Shown: piece by piece, positions 36,958 through 47,560 of the stretch
Numbering within the stretch: position 1 is the stretch's first letter
Layout of the letters: each line of letters starts with the position of its first letter
Assembly (NCBI GenBank): GCA_018907035.1
Contig: JACCIC010000029.1
Span: 3,350,501-3,414,500, forward strand
Source: Sycobia sp. Sy_11
Lineage: Eukaryota > Arthropoda > Insecta > Hymenoptera > Epichrysomallidae
Direction: 5' to 3'
DNA length: 64,000 bases
Notes under the pieces: generated by a model
Told to the model about the DNA's origin: nothing
What the model saw: the letters and a program-made list of their open reading frames with translations, nothing else
Databases searched by the model: none
Made by a program: the position numbers and the translations under genes

Positions 36958-37420
36958 TGCCGTATAAATTAGCGTCGGAGCGAGGAGAGAGAGAGTTCCG
37001 AATATTTAGTGAAATTCCGGGAAAACGCCAGGGGGAACAAATGGGTGGGGTAGTAGGGCGGAGGAGGGGAAGTGTAGATGGAACGAGCCATGGAAAACAA
37101 CCGTTGGGCAAACGCGCCGCTAGGCGAGATTGTGTGCTGGTGTGTGTGTGTGCGCGGGCGCGCGTGCGAGAGAGTGAGAGAGGAGGATGGGGAGTAGGGT
37201 AGGGAGAAATTGCGATTTCTGCGAGTATAGAGCTCCTGGGCGCGTGCTTCGGAATATTTCGGTGCCGATGTAATAGGGCAAGGGGGCGGGAGGAGGGGTG
37301 AAGACGATGTGGAATTCCGCGGAAAGTTTCAGAATATGCGCGGGAGCTGTTAGCTGACGATGAAGAGATGTTTTTTCTCGAACTGTATATCTATATAGGC
37401 AGGACTGAGCTCCCTGTTAT
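36641..37420. other. GC-richer patch around a (TA)n array
   Basis: Purine- and G-rich at about 37020-37080 and 37120-37300, with TG/CG alternation near 37137-37165. The frame at 36885-37202 is partly array translation and no domain is seen. Confidence 0.45.
36912..36956. repeat. (TA)n microsatellite
   Basis: TA array of about 45 nt inside the GC-richer patch. Confidence 0.95.
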
Positions 37421-39131
37421 CGTTCTATTTTTCTACTTAATACTCTGGCGCTTAGTTTAAAAGCTAAGAAATTGATATTCCGAAATCTAATGCAAATATC
37501 GCCATGGGCACGTCGCCTGCTTTGCGTTTGTTTTAGTACGTATAATGTTCGCTGATATGAGATCAAATAATCAGTACCAGCTAATTAGAGAGTTATTAAA
37601 TTTTGTGAATTTCTGATTAAAAAATGTACAATTATAAATTAATAAATTGTTTCACCCGTGCGATAAAAAAGATTGTTTAAAAAACTGGAAGCATCAGTCA
37701 TGACAGCATTTCCGAAGGAATTTACAGTTTCGAAAAAGTCATTTTCAAAAAGATACTGATTTCAATTGTTGAAGTAAAAAAACATCGCACCAAAAAATAT
37801 GAGTAGAAATTATTGATATTTTTTTTTATTTTTACATCTTGAGGAGAGAATAACTAAATGATATGATATAAGCTTTCAAGAAAATGAAAAGTAATGTGTG
37901 ATTTTCAAGAAAATTCCATTAACTGAATATTTCAAGAATCTTTTTGCTTTGATAAATTCTTTTCAAATGAGTGAAGGTACAGAAAAAAGAAATTCAGTAT
38001 CTCTTCATTTTTACGATAAATCCTTTCAATTATTCTTTGCAAATTCTTAAAAAATGAAAAATACTTTAGAAAATAACTGATATACAATAAAAGAATAGAT
38101 ACTGAGGTATAATTAACTAATGAAAAATACCGTATAAATTATATTCTTATCTAATTTATTTTTTAGAAATTAACAATTTGAAATATTGAAAAATGATTGT
38201 ATAGCTATTTAGTTAGAGAAAGCATAATTTTCATTTTATAAATATTTGCTATTCGAATCGTGCAGTTTATTGAAAATGTCTCCAAGTATTGAAATAGCAA
38301 GACGAACGTAATAGAAATTGTACATTTTGTGGCGATTCAGCGGTTTAGCTTGTGATCTTGAACTCGATCGCAAAGCTACTTTACTTTTCAATGGAAGCTT
38401 CAAAGTTCGACCCTTGGGTTACTTAATTTCGAACGGGACGAAAATGTTACGTAAAACCGTTACGTATAGCTATGTTCGAAAATTCGTAGTTTTCAGTTAT
38501 TGTGAATGGAATGCTGAATGATGCGTTAGGAAAGCCAGGCGAACGGAATAAGTTTCATTGTTTTATGGTTAATGGGCTTAATTTTCTTTTTATATGGATT
38601 CAATATAAATAGTCTCATAAAACTATATTTACGTTAGCTTAAGAGCGTAATTAGAATGGAGATATATAAAGAATTCTGTATATAGTAGATTTACTTTTAA
38701 TTCAATTTTACTGCCTATATACATATAAAATGCATTTCTCAAATTTGCGATTTAATGCAACAAAATAATTATTAAAAAAAATCAAAAATACCCAAAGGAA
38801 ATATAAAACTTACCATTGTAGATTTTCTAAAACTATACATATATTACATTGCAATCGGTATCTTGTCTGCCGATGGGCGATATAAAGGAAATTCTTATGT
38901 ATTAATAGAAATATCGCGAAAGCCCTCTTAATTCCTCCGATCTATCTGGCGAAATCGACGAGTCTTCCTGCTGGGCTCCCTCAGATAAATCACGATTAAC
39001 AAGAGTGACGCGGGTAAATTGAATTATCCCCGCCCACCTTGTTAAAAAAAACTTCGCGCAGGTACCGCCGGCAACGAGAGCGATATAGATCGCCACTCAC
39101 GCACACACGCACACCCGCACACGCGCGCGCG
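37421..39131. other. AT-rich non-coding stretch
   Basis: Nothing recognised until the CA/CG-rich run (about 39095-39131) that directly abuts the inverted-repeat element. Confidence 0.5.
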
Positions 39132-39205
39132 TATTGGGATTGGTGGTTGTGACGTCATAACAGCCAAGCTGGTGCTCAGAGTGGCTTAATTTACAAATAC
39201 ATAAT
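39132..39205 (+). repeat. left terminal inverted repeat
   Basis: Starts TATTGGGATT next to a CG/CA-rich run. It contains the palindrome TGACGTCA (39150-39157). The last 20-25 nt, ending in TTTACAAATACATAA, still match the right arm. Confidence 0.8.
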
Positions 39206-39597
39206 TTGTTCTTGTAAAGCAGGATTAAGTAAGAAATGCAAGCATAGTCTAGCAGTTCTTTTACACCTGAACAGGTTAGTTAAAGAATTGTAGTATATTT
39301 TTAAAAACAACATTCAGAAAGATTTTTATTAAATATAATTCAGAATTTAGGAATTAAGAATAACTTTTTACAATAAAGTATATTTTAAGGAACGATATTG
39401 TAGGACGAGTGTATGTATCATCTACAGATACCAAGTGTTTATGGAAAGCGCCTCACAGAAAATCAATTGAAAATGATGCGCCAAGTCCGATGTTCAGACA
39501 TGACTGTTTAGAGATCAAAACAAAAAAGGGATATTCTGTAGAGATTTGTGAAGATGTTTTGTTTTGTGTATCACAAAAAATTAATGATCTTTTTTGA
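39153..39597 (+). pseudogene. SWIM zinc-finger protein fragment with an in-phase intron
   Basis: Exon 1 (open from 39153) reads CSCKAGLSKKCKH at 39207-39245, an intact CxC-x7-CxH SWIM finger, followed by SLAVLLHLNR. The frame then meets CAG|GTTAGT. A putative intron of 115 nt (39275-39389, GT-AG) ends at TTTTAAG. Splicing rejoins the frame at an Arg codon and continues NDIVGRVYVSSTDTKCLWKA to a stop ending at 39597. TDxKCxW a short distance after a SWIM finger is a pairing I recall from this protein family. No start codon lies upstream in frame, so it is a partial gene. It could still be transcribed by readthrough. Confidence 0.7.
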
Positions 39598-39641
39598 ATA
39601 AAAAATAACATCGTTTGTTTAAATTAGGACTAAAATTTTCC

Positions 39642-39893
39642 TTATATTAGAAATCGCGACCGAACTTTCGTGAGGATTATTTCGCGAATTTGACGTTTGT
39701 TACCAAAAAGCTTAAGAAAATGTATACAATCATCTTCACCACCTTTCTTACCAAAAAATATCATATGATCAGCGTTTAAAACGCGTTTGTCTTCAATAAA
39801 ATTACGACACGAAGGTGTCGAATTTGTAAAGAAACATATATCGCTGATTGATACACTAATTTTATATTTATGCGCTGCTAAATTAATAATAAA
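39642..39893 (-). pseudogene. minus-strand fragment of the same SWIM-type protein
   Basis: An open frame of about 83 codons, stop to stop, contains FIEDKRVLNADHMIFFGKK (about 39725-39795). It resembles the ERVLNAxHIIxCGK-type string that I recall lying upstream of the SWIM finger in this family. An acceptor-like AATTTAG sits at 39878-39884. A donor-like GTAAGG at 39933 in the right repeat would define a 56-nt intron, and joining them keeps the frame of the upstream HNSQDEAH triplets. No start codon in that frame is visible. It is convergent with the plus-strand fragment 45 nt away. Confidence 0.5.
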
Positions 39894-39907
39894 CTAGTAG
39901 GAACCAT

Positions 39908-39982
39908 GTTTATGCATTTGTAAAATACCTTACTGTGAGCTTCATCTTGGCTGTTATGACGTCACGACCACTAATCCCAATA
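39908..39982 (-). repeat. right terminal inverted repeat
   Basis: Reads inward on the minus strand from TATTGGGATTAG and contains TGACGTCA. On this arm an ATG (GCCAAGATGAAG) and a GTAAGG donor-like site (at 39933) appear. The left arm lacks the ATG. Confidence 0.8.
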
Positions 39983-40342
39983 ATTATAACAGCTTTGAGA
40001 GTTAAAGCGAAAGATGCTAAGAATTAACGTATATGAAGGGATAGAGAGATAGAGACGACGAAAGAGAGGCGCGGTCGAAATTCGTGTATAAGGTTGAGAG
40101 AAAGCGTGTATAAGAGAGAGAGAGATAGAGAAAGAGCTTGGGTAAAACCGGTGCACGAGCAGTAAATATTTGGAATATCGAAGCTGTTGCTTCATGAAGA
40201 AGGGAGTTGGATGGGATTCGCCTCTTGCATATCAACGCAATAATTAGGCGCAGAATTTTTTCTTCAACAGCGTCAACATAGCAACAATTCATTTTTCGGC
40301 TCTTCCTTCTTCTTGTATCTTTTATATTTTATGATGGAAATC

Positions 40343-40344
<2 letters not shown>

Positions 40345-40397
<53 letters not shown>
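40345..40397. repeat. (AT)n microsatellite
   Basis: AT array of about 53 nt. Confidence 0.95.
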
Positions 40398-40401
<4 letters not shown>

Positions 40402-41719
40402 GTCCATATGGTATGGGAGCGATGATTTTTGTTACATAATAAGTATTATTGGCTTCCACTCTACAGTCTTAAGTTCGCATGCAGTCATTGTCGAGCGCGA
40501 CGATTTTAAAAATAGTGGCGGTTAAGGGAAATGATGCGACTCGCTCTTAGAAAGCTTTGATTTTTGAATTTTAATTTTCCGCACTTCTTGTAGGCAAAAG
40601 AGAGATAGAGAAAGACAAACAGATAGAAAGTTCAGTTAAAAGTTTTAAGCCAACACTGTTTTATGCATAAGTTTGACTATAGTTAAACATAATAATTAGC
40701 TACTGCATAATGTAAGTTGTTGTAGAATTTATGTACAACTGTATAAATGTATTGATTTTTGTCAACACGCTGTTCACGATCATGCTTTAATGCTCATCAG
40801 TTGAAATATCCATTTTGTTAGATTTAAGCTTTATTTAATGAATATCGAAGCAACTTTGCATATAAGAGGTGAGCATTTCCATCAATACATTCTTCATCGA
40901 CAGACTAGGAAAGAGTAAATAGTTTGGAATTATTTTATAATTTAAAGTTAGACCCTCCTTTTTCCATAGTTTCATACGGTCTGCGTATGTATATATGATT
41001 CATCTTGTTTTAAAAGAACTTGGTCTTCTTTATCGCAAAGAGAGTTATATTAAATATTCCCGGAGTATATATAGCGGTGGAAAATTAAAATTTCTACGAA
41101 ATTTAATTAAAAGATACCTTTTTATGTTTCTGATATGTATAGAATGAATGCGCAAAAAATAGCAGTTATTCTCGCGTACGCAGGGGTTAACGAACTTTGG
41201 TTAAACATTCTATTCCGGTTGATGTCTACGTTTCATTTGAAAAATTCCACTTAAAACAATGAGCAAATATTTTCATGCCGTAAATACTTTCGTCTTTCAT
41301 GCGGAAATTTTTACAGTAGTTCCTTGCAAATTGGTTTTCTGTCAGTGCTTCAGATGTATCTTGAAATTCGTAGAGTATCTATATATTTGTCACTAGTTCC
41401 ATTCTTTGTTCCTATAAAATTCAATATTAATTACAAATTATAAATAACTTTCAAACTTCAACAGACCAAAATTGGCTAGAACAAATTTAAGTGCCTTATA
41501 TATTCTGGAAAACTGAATTCAAATCCATTCATACTATCAAGATTTTATGACAATTGCAAAAAGTCAATTGGTCCCATAAACAACACCCATTATCACAAAG
41601 CCAACAAACGCCAAATGCCCGAGTTTCAAGCCCCGAAACTCCGAGTTGATAAATTTAAAAATCACAATGATCAAACTTATAAATGTGTACAAAGTCTAAG
41701 CTCGTATGTGTCTGGTATT

Positions 41720-41945
41720 TCTGGGTCCGGGATTGGCAGGTTTAGGTTTATTGGACACGCTCTTTCTGAGTTAAAAGTTCGTACGCTTCTGATTTCTGTT
41801 AGTGTGGGTTTAGGATTTATGGAATTATAATTTGTGGATTTGGAGAAGTAATGGGTCTCGGATTTGTAGTTCAAGATTTTATGAACCTTAATTTTATGGA
41901 TTTACAGTTTCCGTGCTTGATTGAAGATTTCTGGAATTTTTATAT
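41720..41945 (+). repeat. degenerate GGATTT/GGTTTA-rich tract
   Basis: Short related strings recur on one strand: GGGATTGG, GGTTTAGGTTTA, GGTTTAGGATTTATGGA, GTGGATTTGGAG, CGGATTTGTAG, ATGGATTTACAG. The opposite strand is correspondingly AAATCC-rich. It could be a decayed tandem repeat. Confidence 0.45.
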
Positions 41946-42261
41946 TTTTAAAATGAGTAAGTTTTACGTTTTGACAGTTGATACGATTTAGATATACCGT
42001 GTGAATGAAACAATTACCTTTGTCCCCATGAACATTTGTTAGTTTTGTGCCCTGTAATTAACGTAACGTTCAAAACACAAAAAGTAATCTATGAAAACAT
42101 ATTCAGATTTTCAACTTTTAAGAATTATTCTATCATGCTAATTTACAACAACGGGCATAACTTGATTTAAATAATTTTTTTTTACATTTCATATTTCGTT
42201 CGTTGTTTTTGTACTTCTATGAAGTTTCTCTCTCCCTCTCTCTTTCTTTCTCTATCTCGGT

Positions 42262-42296
42262 TTCTTTATCTATCCACGTCGTGGATAGATAAAGAA
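42262..42296. repeat. perfect 35-nt palindrome (17-bp arms, 1-nt loop)
   Basis: TTCTTTATCTATCCACG (42262-42278) is followed by T and then its exact reverse complement (42280-42296). It is too short for a pre-miRNA but could extrude as a cruciform. Confidence 0.9.
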
Positions 42297-42299
42297 TGA

Positions 42300-44690
42300 T
42301 CAGCGTGATCAGCATGCAACTACTGTTCACCTAGTAAAAATACTTATGTGGAGAATATGTGAGTGAAACGCTCGATAATCTAATAATAGCAAAAAAATAG
42401 AAAATAAAGATAAAAAATTTTTTGTTACTGATAGTGAACGCAAAAAGTCAAAAAGATAAACTAAGTGCGTATTCGATTGACTCTTGTATCGTTCATCGTT
42501 CTGAATATTTTACTTTCCATAAAAATTGTGTAGTTTTGTCTTATTATCATAATACACTTTAATGCAGATTTATAATAATTCAATACTCGAATTAATGTAA
42601 CTATAAAGAAATTAAATATATTCAAACAGAACTGAAACTGACTAAGAATCAAATTAATTTCACAATAGATTTGAACCTAATGAAAATGATTTGGATTTTT
42701 TTGTAATTCTATTTTTGGAGATGAGAAAATTTTTCATAGTAATTATTTGAATTATTTGAAGTCGTTATTATTTTAACAAATTTATTTGAAGTCGTATTAT
42801 TTTTTATTATAATTATATATTTTTTACATTTGTTAAATAATTATACAAATCTTCTATTATTAATATATTTTTGAAAGAAAGATAAAACCTTGTTCAAAGT
42901 TCTAGTTTTAATAAACATGTATTAAAATGAGTTTATTTGATAATGTAGTAGCGAGCATTCACCGAGGAATCTCTTCTTTACTTAACGATTTTTCTCCGAT
43001 AGATAATAAAAGAAAAAATACGGAAGCTTCGACGCTGCTTGACAGGTATAAGAGAATTGGAGGAAATAAACATATAGATTTGGTAGCCTTTGAACGTAGT
43101 ATATATATATGGCAAGTTCAAGAGAAGATTACGCGAAGATGGATTCCCGATATGTGTAGGTGGAAATGGTTTGTTCGAGGAACATGAAAATTTTTAAGAG
43201 TGCAACTGTGCTATTGCTGTAGTCATGAAGGAATTATTGCATATACTGACATGCTCCTTTTATATTTTGATTGATTGTTCATCACATGACTTTTCATCAA
43301 TAACATTTGTTTCTTTAATTAGTCGACAGTCGTCTTAAAAAATTATTATTTATTCTCATGCCATAAATATTTTTGATCTTTGTATTTTTTTATTTTTATA
43401 TAAAGCACCAACCAAAAAAAAAACGTTTTCGTCTTATGATACTTGTAATTTAAAATTCCATTGCTTCACATTGATTCTCATTTTACGAGGTAGGATCAAA
43501 ACGAGACGTTTTAAATTGCCCGGGCTATATTCAACTGTTGCATTTACATCCAGTTTTGTTATAAAAATAGACTGGGCGGCAGTAAGATTCTTGAATTGAT
43601 AAAAGTTGATTTTTGTGACTAAGCTAAGAGTTTTTGAGTTGTATTGTCATAATAAAATTGGACGGAAAGACCTTGAATACAACCAGCACGTTCTAGAAAA
43701 TATTATGCATGATCGTTGAAGCTACTGTTAGAGAGATTTTAAGAAGGATGTTCTTATATCATGTGGCTTATCTTACACAATTTTCACGGATGTTTTATAC
43801 ATCGGATCCGTAACAGCAAAGTTGATCCCGTATAAGCAACATCCTAATGACATTGCTCAAGATTTACGAAGATTATTATAACTCGTAGAATCACATGGAA
43901 ACATTCAATTTCATTGAGTGTAAAATAATGTGACAAGTTCGATCAAATGTTCTTTAAGAAACGTTTAAACGGCTAACAAAGAATTTTTTTTGCATCGTAT
44001 GTTATTTTTTTTACACTAATTTTGCTTCGATGGGCATTTGTATTTAGTTTTTTTCGATACGATAGAAAAAGGGCGAAATCGACCATCATTACTCTTTCAT
44101 TTTTATAACGTTTTATAACGTTTAATGCTGATCTGTGGTGTTTTAAAACTCGTGTGCGAGTAAAGAGCAGTAAATTGGATCGTATCAGTTTGCATAAAGT
44201 GTGAATTCCGAAGCTATATTAGTGTACTACTGGTATAACATATAGTCATACCTATGCTTGATTTCGCGATAGCCAGACCAACATATATATGGTATAATTT
44301 ATCAACGTATCTCATTGGAACCAGAAAGGGTATGCCGGATGTAAAAGAATATGTATTTTCTATAGTAGTGTATCTGGAATGTTCATCAACCAATCATAAC
44401 GTGCAGAAATTGGTCAACGTACGTGGTCATAAAGAAATTACAAAACAGGCATATACTTTTACATGCTCTCGATAAATAATGAATAAGGCTTGTGGCAGGA
44501 ACTAAGGATTTTCTATTGTTATTCTTTTTATATGCATTGCTCATTCATTCATAGCCTCCGCGGTTAATTTTCTGGATCATCTCAATGCCCTTACTAACTA
44601 AATTCTGGACCTCGTGATTTCCATTTAGATAATGGTATGCAGTGAGAAACAATTGCTAAGTAACCAACACGAGAACCGATTGTTGCATAC
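42300..44690. other. non-coding stretch with unassigned open frames
   Basis: Frames at 42927-43187 (starts MSLFDNVVASIHRG) and 44254-44475 (starts MLDFAIARPTY) have balanced composition but match no family I recognise and have no flanking exon. I leave them unassigned. Confidence 0.4.
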
Positions 44691-45400
44691 AACTTATGAT
44701 TTTCTATCCCCATTTGCCATATTGCTCACTGGTCTCAGCAAATCTCGTACATCGTAGGCACACATGCGTGCATAATATGGAAAGACGCCCGGAACATCGC
44801 ATGAGCTGAGAATTAGCCCGCGGGTATGGAGGGTCTGGCTAATGCGAAAAAGGGAAGGAACCGGGGGATAGGAATGGAAGGGTATATATATAACAAAGAC
44901 AGAGAATACCGGGAGTCTTTCAAAAAGTTTTTGAACATTACATAGTGCCTCTGGTGAAAAGTATGGTACGCGCATACATACACACATAGACACATGCACA
45001 CCCATGTATGTATGTATATAAACGCAAGATCCTTTTTCATAATGTGTGTATGTATATATATGAAGGAGACACGAAGCTGGTAGGAACGGACGCTATCTAA
45101 TTCCTTTTTGTTTCCTGCCTCGCATGATCTCGGGGCATCTCTTCGTGCTCCCTCCTCGCTCTCTCCTTTTGAACTGGGAAAAGCTTTCGCTCTAGGCTAA
45201 AGGAACTATACATGTGGGGTGTGCGTGAGATTTAATTCGATGTCACTGTTTCTTATGGGACTACTGTGCAGCTACTCAGTTCTCCCTCTCTCTTTTCCGA
45301 GCCTCCTACCTCTTCCTTCTTCCATTTCTACAAGGTCTCGAGGCATTCTGTAGAAGCCAGCTTCTAAAGGAGCATCTATCTTAAAAATTTAATATCAAAT
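44691..45400. other. slightly GC-richer patch
   Basis: Mixed sequence with C/T-rich runs (about 45115-45175, 45285-45330) and a short ATGT-type microsatellite (about 45003-45060). No gene. Confidence 0.45.
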
Positions 45401-45480
45401 AATTTAAACTACTTCATTTTCATTATCTAATCTTTATTAATTATATTTAATCTGTTATTTACCTGTTGATTTGGACAAAT

Positions 45481-45531
45481 CGTGAGAAGAAAACGTCGCC
45501 AAATAAGCGAAAACGGCGTTTTCTTCTCACG
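45481..45531. repeat. hairpin with 18-bp arms and 15-nt loop
   Basis: CGTGAGAAGAAAACGTCG (45481-45498) pairs with CGGCGTTTTCTTCTCACG (45514-45531), with one mismatch. A further CGTTTTCTTCGTGA follows at 45530-45543, repeating the right arm. Confidence 0.85.
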
Positions 45532-46130
45532 TTTTCTTCGTGATCTCGCCAAACAGGATGCTCATAATGCGAAAACCATTTTAACATTGGATTATTTGTA
45601 CAGTTTTGCGCTAAAAAATCATTAATTTGTACGATAACAGTAAACAAAACAATATACGATTAATTGGCATGTACTATATGTAATGTTAGTTTAATCTTTT
45701 ATTATTTACTGACAGATAATTTTTTGACTTGATGATTTATTTTAATTAGCATACCAGTGCAGCCACTAATTGAATACTTGTAAGTGTGTCAAAGCAATTC
45801 AATAAAATCAATTCGGCATAGTTAAACGATATACAATATTGTATAAATATTTATGTCAGATCAGCCTATATTATGAAGAAAGTCGAACTGTACGTTTAGG
45901 TGTATTTTCACTTTGATTACCGCAAAACAAAAATTTATGCTTCATAAAATTTTTCGAATCGTCGGTACACAGGCTGATAGAAAAAAAATGTCGAGATATC
46001 TTCTGTATTTTATATTTGAAAAGTTTGAAATATAAACATAAAAGTTATATCAGCAGTGCAGAATATATTTTCAGAAAATGAAGCTTATAAGGGAAAAATG
46101 GCAGATGGAAAGAAAACGTTTCAAAATATA

Positions 46131-46142
46131 CCCCCCCCCCCC
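46131..46142. repeat. C12 homopolymer
   Basis: Run of 12 C flanked by AT-rich sequence. Confidence 0.9.
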
Positions 46143-46346
46143 AATATAAAGGCACTGCATTTATAAAGGTACATTAAGGCTTACAAAGAGACGGAATATT
46201 TACAGTAAATTAATCCACTATTTTCGAGTTCTGAGATAAAATATTTGCTTGAAAAATCTACTAGGAAAAAGGTTGAGCTTCATTACTTAAATGGATCATT
46301 GAATGATACTATAGAATTCTGTCATTCTTACTTAAAATTCCTTAAA

Positions 46347-46414
46347 GTTATGCCAACTTTAAAATCACAGCTTTAACGTGATTTTTTCAGATGCTGTGAC
46401 GAGTTCGGCATAAC
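46347..46414. repeat. nested inverted repeats
   Basis: Outer arms GTTATGCC (46347-46354) and GGCATAAC (46407-46414) enclose inner arms AAAATCAC (46361-46368) and GTGATTTT (46378-46385). Confidence 0.6.
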
Positions 46415-47149
46415 TGGCTAAATTAATCATTCGCCTCAAAAGACTTGCTTTCCTTGCTTCACCCAGGTGTAAAATATCTGCTAAGGTAAACAATGAATTT
46501 TCACACCAATGATTCAATGTATAATTCAAAACAATTATCATCCAATGTCAATTATTTTTGCAAAAAAAATATTCCATCCCTCGCCGTACATAGCAAAAAA
46601 GTTGCATGATTTTATTTTTCTCAGCTTCGCAATCGCAAAGAACAAAAGCTGTTATATACATTAAACATAAATCTATTTACTCACAGCCCATGTTAATTAC
46701 GCAAATGGATTTATGCTCTAAGATCATAAAGTTGAACTTTGCGCTATGTGGCTGTTACTAATGGGTGTTAATAGTTGGCGGCACTATCGTTAAGTTGCTA
46801 GCCTCAATCGTCGATCTCGGTCTAAGGTTATATTACGTTTGTATGAGTCCTTAAATAATTAGTGATGTACTATCGAACAGTTCAAAGTTTCATTTGCTCG
46901 GTATTAGCTTCTAATTATTTATTTAACTGCTGCTCACTCAGCTGGCAGTTGTTAATGAAATGACAAAATGACAAATGTTTTAAACGAAATAATTTTCAAT
47001 TAAAATCTCCTGTTTTAAAAAAAAAAAAATTATCTCTCGCTCTTGAACGTCCTTTTTTTATTCTATAAAACGCGCGTTCCCAACCTTTTAAAAGCAAGAA
47101 AGCAGCATGATATCTATGTAGTGAACCTAATATTTCTATTGATATATAT

Positions 47150-47560
47150 ATGCATATATATTTTATCTTAAGAAAACGCCTTTCCAATCCATGCTCGGCA
47201 ACAGCGGCAGTGCTAGCGGCGCGAATAGTCCGTGACACCAAATTTGATATTCCTCTATTTCCTTTACGCGCAAATTCAAGGCGAGCGTGCGAGCGCTCCT
47301 CGAACGAAGCATATAACTGGGAGGCGACGGTATTGAGTGCGTCGGCAAATCCACTTTATTCGACAACTCGCTGCGTTCGCTTAACTTATCCCCGGCCATT
47401 ATATTCAGCGGGATTCTCCATTTGTCGGCGCCAAAGAAATCCCATAATGCATCTACACACACACAGGCGCGCGCACACACATAAATGGAACATTGAAAAA
47501 CTTTTACAGATCGATCGCGGCGCTTCGAAGAAAAAGAAATCTCGGCTTTAAAAATGCATT
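47150..47560. other. GC-richer patch
   Basis: CG-richer than its flanks, ending in a CA/CG alternating run (about 47453-47480). The 133-codon plus frame here has no recognised domain. Confidence 0.4.

Larger units (their letters stand above)
39132..39982. mobile_element. 851-bp inverted-repeat element carrying SWIM-finger protein fragments
   Basis: The ends are inverted copies: TATTGGGATTGGTGGTTGTG on the left (39132 on) and, on the minus strand from 39982, TATTGGGATTAGTGGTCGTG. Matching continues through GACGTCATAACAGCCAAG, with about 45 of 51 positions identical and weaker similarity to about 75 nt. TA at both outer edges could be a TA target duplication. Inside are two convergent coding fragments: a plus-strand SWIM zinc-finger piece and a minus-strand piece with the VLNAxHxIxxGK-type string. 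I associate both with SWIM-containing transposon-like proteins of insects, some of which also carry a YqaJ-type nuclease. No nuclease or transposase core is visible, so the copy looks non-autonomous and scrambled. Confidence 0.75.
39983..42250. other. non-coding stretch
   Basis: No gene. It contains an A/G-rich part (about 40035-40140), the (TA)n array at 40345-40397 and a degenerate GGATTT-rich tract at about 41720-41940. Confidence 0.45.
45545..47149. other. AT-rich non-coding stretch
   Basis: No gene. It holds a C12 run at 46131-46142 and nested inverted repeats at 46347-46414. Confidence 0.5.

Noticed and set aside
47150..47551. 133-codon plus-strand frame
   Set aside because: It starts in AT repeat, ends in CA/CG repeat and Lys run, and resembles no protein family I know.
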